A stretch of DNA of 64,000 nt from Pseudophaeobacter arcticus DSM 23566 (GTDB lineage Bacteria > Pseudomonadota > Alphaproteobacteria > Rhodobacterales > Rhodobacteraceae). The notes under the pieces were generated by a model. The model made no database searches, was not told the DNA's origin, and was given only the letters and a program-made list of their open reading frames with translations. Positions within the stretch are counted from its first letter, which is position 1, and each line of letters starts with the position of its first letter. Position numbers and translations under genes: made by a program. Location: the NCBI RefSeq assembly GCF_000473205.1, contig NZ_KI421507.1:4015057-4079056 (forward strand). Direction: 5' to 3'. Positions 61,171 to 64,000 of the stretch are shown here, piece after piece.

Positions 61171-62738
61171 GTGGCATCCTTTTTGTCAGCGGCTTGGGAG
61201 GCCTGGGAGACCTTTGCGACCTGGGAGACCTGGGCAGCCTGGGCAGGGTTCGCCGTGGCTTTATCGGTGGATTTAACCGTGGGAGCGGTGGGCCTTTTCA
61301 CCTTGAACTCTTTTGGGATGGGCATCCGGTTAAAGGCATCCAGGCCGGCGATCTTATAGGCCTCGGCCAGGGTTGGATAGTTGAAGGTATTCTGCACAAA
61401 GTAGTCCACGGTGCCCTGCAGGTTCATCACCGCCTGGCCAATGTGGATCAGCTCAGTTGCGCCTTCGCCGACGATCTGCACCCCCAGAACCCGGCGGGTC
61501 TTGAGGCTGATCAGCATTTTCAGCATGCCGTGTTCCAGCCCCATGATATGCCCGCGTGATGTCTCGCGGAAGCGGGCAACGCCGATCTCGTAGTGAATGC
61601 CACGCTCGTGCAGCTCTTCTTCGGACATGCCGCAGGTGGACATCTCGGGCACCGAATAGATGCCATAGGGGTACCAGGGGCTTTCGGGCAGGGTGGGCGT
61701 TTCCAGCGCGTGGCAGGCGGCAACACGGCCCTGCTGCAACGAGGTGGAGGCCAGCGAGGGGTGGCCGATCACATCACCAGTGGCATAGATATGCGGCACG
61801 GCGGTCTGATAGGTCTTGCGCTCGACGCTGAGCCGACCGCGGTGATCGGTTTCCAGCCCGACGGCATCGAGGTTCAGCCCATCGGTATTGCCCATGCGAC
61901 CGGCGGCAAACAGCAGCATCTCACCACGCACATGGCGGCCATTGTCCAGGGTGACCTCGATATGGCTGCCGGCGTCTTCGATCTTGTCGATGGCGGCGCC
62001 AAGGCGCAGATCAACGCCGTTTTCCCGGATCTGATGGGTGAAATCCTGAATGAGGGTGCTGTCGATGAAGTCCAGGAAGGTGCTGCGCGGCTCGATCAGG
62101 GTGACCCGCACATCCAGGGTCGAGAACATGGTGGCATATTCCACCCCGATGACGCCGGCGCCAACCACAACCAGGGAGCGCGGGATCGAGGACATCTCGA
62201 GGAATTCATCGCCGTCGACAACGGTTTTGCCGTTAAACGGCACATCGTCTGGCCGGTAGGTGCGGGTGCCGGTGGCGATGAGGAATTTTTCCCCGGTGAT
62301 CCGGGTGGTGTCTCCGGCCTCGGTGGCGACCTCGATTTCGTGTGGGCCAATGAATTTGGCCAGGCCCGCCAGCCATTCCACGTGGTTGCGGTTGAACTGG
62401 TGTTCCAGCACATCGACCTCGTGGTCCAGGGTCATATGCAGGCGGGCCTTCAGGTCTTCGGCAGCAATCTGGTCTTTTACCCGGTAGGAGCGGCCGTAAA
62501 AGCTGCGTTCGCGCCAGCCAGAGAGGTTCAGCACGGTTTCGCGCAGGGTTTTGGAGGGCACAGTGCCGGTATGGACCGAAACCCCGCCCAGCCGGTCTGC
62601 CCGGTCGATGACCAGCACCCGGCGTTTTAATTTGCCCGCCTGAATGGCGGCGGTCCGCCCCGAGGGGCCCGAGCCGATAATCACCAGGTCATAGTCGTAG
62701 TCGAAATTGGTCATGGTGGGGGTTGCGGCAGTGGTCAT
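61167..62738 (-). CDS. sthA: Soluble pyridine nucleotide transhydrogenase
   Basis: A 523-residue FAD-dependent flavoprotein interconverting NADPH and NADH pools. The FAD site is [13 protein letters not shown], the redox-disulfide position of related oxidoreductases reads [11 protein letters not shown] without cysteines (normal for this group), and the NAD(P) site is [12 protein letters not shown]. The last 50 residues are a variable Ala/Gln/Ser/Val/Lys tail ([15 protein letters not shown]) beyond the usual end. The start could be the Met 8 codons in. It is 3 bases after fghA. Confidence 0.93.
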   Translation of the reverse strand: MTTAATPTMTNFDYDYDLVIIGSGPSGRTAAIQAGKLKRRVLVIDRADRLGGVSVHTGTVPSKTLRETVLNLSGWRERSFYGRSYRVKDQIAAEDLKARLHMTLDHEVDVLEHQFNRNHVEWLAGLAKFIGPHEIEVATEAGDTTRITGEKFLIATGTRTYRPDDVPFNGKTVVDGDEFLEMSSIPRSLVVVGAGVIGVEYATMFSTLDVRVTLIEPRSTFLDFIDSTLIQDFTHQIRENGVDLRLGAAIDKIEDAGSHIEVTLDNGRHVRGEMLLFAAGRMGNTDGLNLDAVGLETDHRGRLSVERKTYQTAVPHIYATGDVIGHPSLASTSLQQGRVAACHALETPTLPESPWYPYGIYSVPEMSTCGMSEEELHERGIHYEIGVARFRETSRGHIMGLEHGMLKMLISLKTRRVLGVQIVGEGATELIHIGQAVMNLQGTVDYFVQNTFNYPTLAEAYKIAGLDAFNRMPIPKEFKVKRPTAPTVKSTDKATANPAQAAQVSQVAKVSQASQAADKKDAT

Positions 62739-62741
62739 GGA

Positions 62742-63575
62742 TTAATCCCGGTACAGGGCTTCGGCGTGGAAGGTGACGTGATCTTCCATGAAGCTGGAGA
62801 CAAAGAAATAGCTGTGATCATAGCCCGGCTGCAGGCGCAGGGTGGCCTCTTGGCGCTTTTCTGCCATGGCGGCGGCCAGGGTTTCGGGGCGCAACAGGTC
62901 GATGAACTGGTCAGTGGTGCCGGTATCAATCAGCACCGGCCCGTCAAATCCGCTTTCGCGCATCATCAAGGTGGCATCATGCCTGGCCCAGGCGGCTTCA
63001 TCGTCGCCCAGATAGGCCGAAAGCTGCTTGCGCCCCCAGTCGGCACCGGTCGGGTTGCAGATCGGTGCAAAGGCCGAGACCGATTTGAACCGTCCCGGCA
63101 GGTTCATTGCCAGGGTCAGCGCGCCGTGGCCGCCCATGGAGTGGCCGGTGATGGCCTGGCGGTCCAGATCGATGGCAAAGTTTTCCGCCAGCAGCGCGGG
63201 CAGCTCTTCGGCGATGTAGTCCCACATCTGGTAGTGCGCCGCCCAGGGCTGCTGGGTGGCATTGACGTAAAAGCCAGCGCCCTGGCCCAGGTCATAGGCC
63301 TCGTCATCGGCGACAGCTTCGCCGCGGGGGCTGGTGTCGGGAAAGACAATGGCGATGCCCTGCTCGGCGCACCAGGCCTGGGCACCGGCCTTGGTCATGG
63401 CGTTTTCATGGGTGCAGGTGAGGCCCGAGAGATACCACAGGATTGGCACCGGCCCGTCCTTGGCTTCTTCGGGGAGGAACAGGCCAAAGGTCATGTCGCA
63501 GTTGGTGGCAGTGCTTTTGTGACGGTAGACACCTTGCTGGCCGGCAAAGGCCTTGTTTTGCGAGAGGGTTTCCAT
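62742..63575 (-). CDS. fghA: S-formylglutathione hydrolase
   Basis: A 277-residue esterase-D-type enzyme of glutathione-dependent formaldehyde detoxification. The nucleophile elbow is GHSMGGHGA, the oxyanion region LSGLTCTHEN, the acid in LIDTGTTDQF, and the His in GYDHSYFF. GGAG precedes the ATG by about 5 bases. It is first of fghA-sthA-yaiI; the formaldehyde dehydrogenase is not in view. Confidence 0.95.
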   Translation of the reverse strand: METLSQNKAFAGQQGVYRHKSTATNCDMTFGLFLPEEAKDGPVPILWYLSGLTCTHENAMTKAGAQAWCAEQGIAIVFPDTSPRGEAVADDEAYDLGQGAGFYVNATQQPWAAHYQMWDYIAEELPALLAENFAIDLDRQAITGHSMGGHGALTLAMNLPGRFKSVSAFAPICNPTGADWGRKQLSAYLGDDEAAWARHDATLMMRESGFDGPVLIDTGTTDQFIDLLRPETLAAAMAEKRQEATLRLQPGYDHSYFFVSSFMEDHVTFHAEALYRD

Positions 63576-63709
63576 GGTGGGCTCCTATGATTGGTTGCCT
63601 TACCGCTACCTGTCGGGGCGGCGCGGGTCCAGTAGAGGCGCGACAGCTGGCTTTGTTATTGCGGCAATCACGTTACAATTCGCTGAATTGCTGCCGCAAA
63701 AGCGGGCGG

Positions 63710-64000
63710 CTACAGCTGCGAGACCCAGGCAATCACCATGGGGACGGTGAAGATGGAGGCGAGGGTTGAAATCAGAATGGCGGCCGAGGCCCGGTGCGGC
63801 GCCACGCCATAGTGCTGTGCCAGCATATAGACATTGCCTGCCACCGGCAGAGAGGCCGCTGCAATGGCCACCATGGCTGAGAAGCTGCTGACCGGGAACA
63901 GGGTGATCACGCAGAGCGCGACACAGAGCGGGTGCAGCACCAGTTTGGCAAAGCTGAGCCAGACGGCGATCTGCATCCGCTCAGCCGATTTTGACGCCAG
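63710..64000 (-). CDS. AEC family transporter, C-terminal fragment
   Basis: The frame is open to the right edge; only about 96 C-terminal residues are present. Three hydrophobic helices with LPVAGNVYMLAQHYGV and STLASIFTVPMVIAW match the C-terminal part of auxin-efflux-carrier (AEC) family transporters. The substrate is unknown. Confidence 0.82.
   Translation of the reverse strand: MASKSAERMQIAVWLSFAKLVLHPLCVALCVITLFPVSSFSAMVAIAAASLPVAGNVYMLAQHYGVAPHRASAAILISTLASIFTVPMVIAWVSQL

Overview
The window looks like a chromosomal segment of a Rhodobacteraceae (Roseobacter-group) alphaproteobacterium. The evidence is GC-rich coding sequence, frequent 4-base ATGA or GTGA overlaps between consecutive genes, family-typical proteins (DUF1285, DUF6478, zf-CHCC, TIGR02117, MoxR-DUF58-DUF4159) and housekeeping genes (polA, gpmI, ctpA, rsgA, accD, folC, zapE, sthA, fghA). 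I saw no tRNA, rRNA, CRISPR array, phage or intact insertion sequence.

Layout. 0-2.9 kb: end of an alpha-2-macroglobulin gene coupled to pbpC. 2.9-10.5 kb: a leftward moxR-DUF58-DUF4159-amidotransferase-like operon with a divergent DUF1285 gene. 10.5-18.6 kb: hyi, a DUF2798 gene behind a perfect palindrome, polA, small secreted or membrane proteins, an ABC ATPase without a permease, and an SGNH hydrolase. 18.8-20.5 kb: a SulP anion transporter. 20.9-26.9 kb: an oxygen-independent ubiquinone module (ubiT-ubiU-ubiV-nnrS leftward, ubiD-ubiX rightward) around one FNR/NnrR-type site. 27-36.4 kb: a type I secretion locus with two unusual repeat proteins, read leftward, and a divergent LuxR-type regulator coupled to a small HEPN-like gene. 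36.8-44.2 kb: a DUF1203 gene, gpmI, an EnvC-like gene, ctpA, rsgA and ada. 44.4-51 kb: Rhodobacteraceae hypotheticals, then a giant degenerate ABC protein with a cyclic-nucleotide-binding tail coupled to a CPBP protease. 51-54.6 kb: accD, folC, zapE. 54.8-64 kb: a lower-GC secreted hypothetical, an MFS carrier, a DMT-HAD-cyclodeaminase-hydrolase operon, fghA-sthA-yaiI and the end of an AEC carrier.

The strongest candidate for an undescribed system is the type I secretion locus. A 581-residue Gln/Asn/Gly-rich protein is followed by a strong intra-operon hairpin, then by a second putative substrate with about five copies of a Q-x-N repeat, then by the ABC exporter and adaptor. Neither substrate carries RTX repeats, yet they share a short motif. 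The regulator resembles matrix regulators with a pseudo-receiver domain (inference).

A second result is a dispersed intergenic element, family A, with four copies. Its outer sequence is conserved, while the central stem-loop differs in sequence in every copy but keeps its pairing, which points to selection on structure. A second hairpin family, B, occurs twice.
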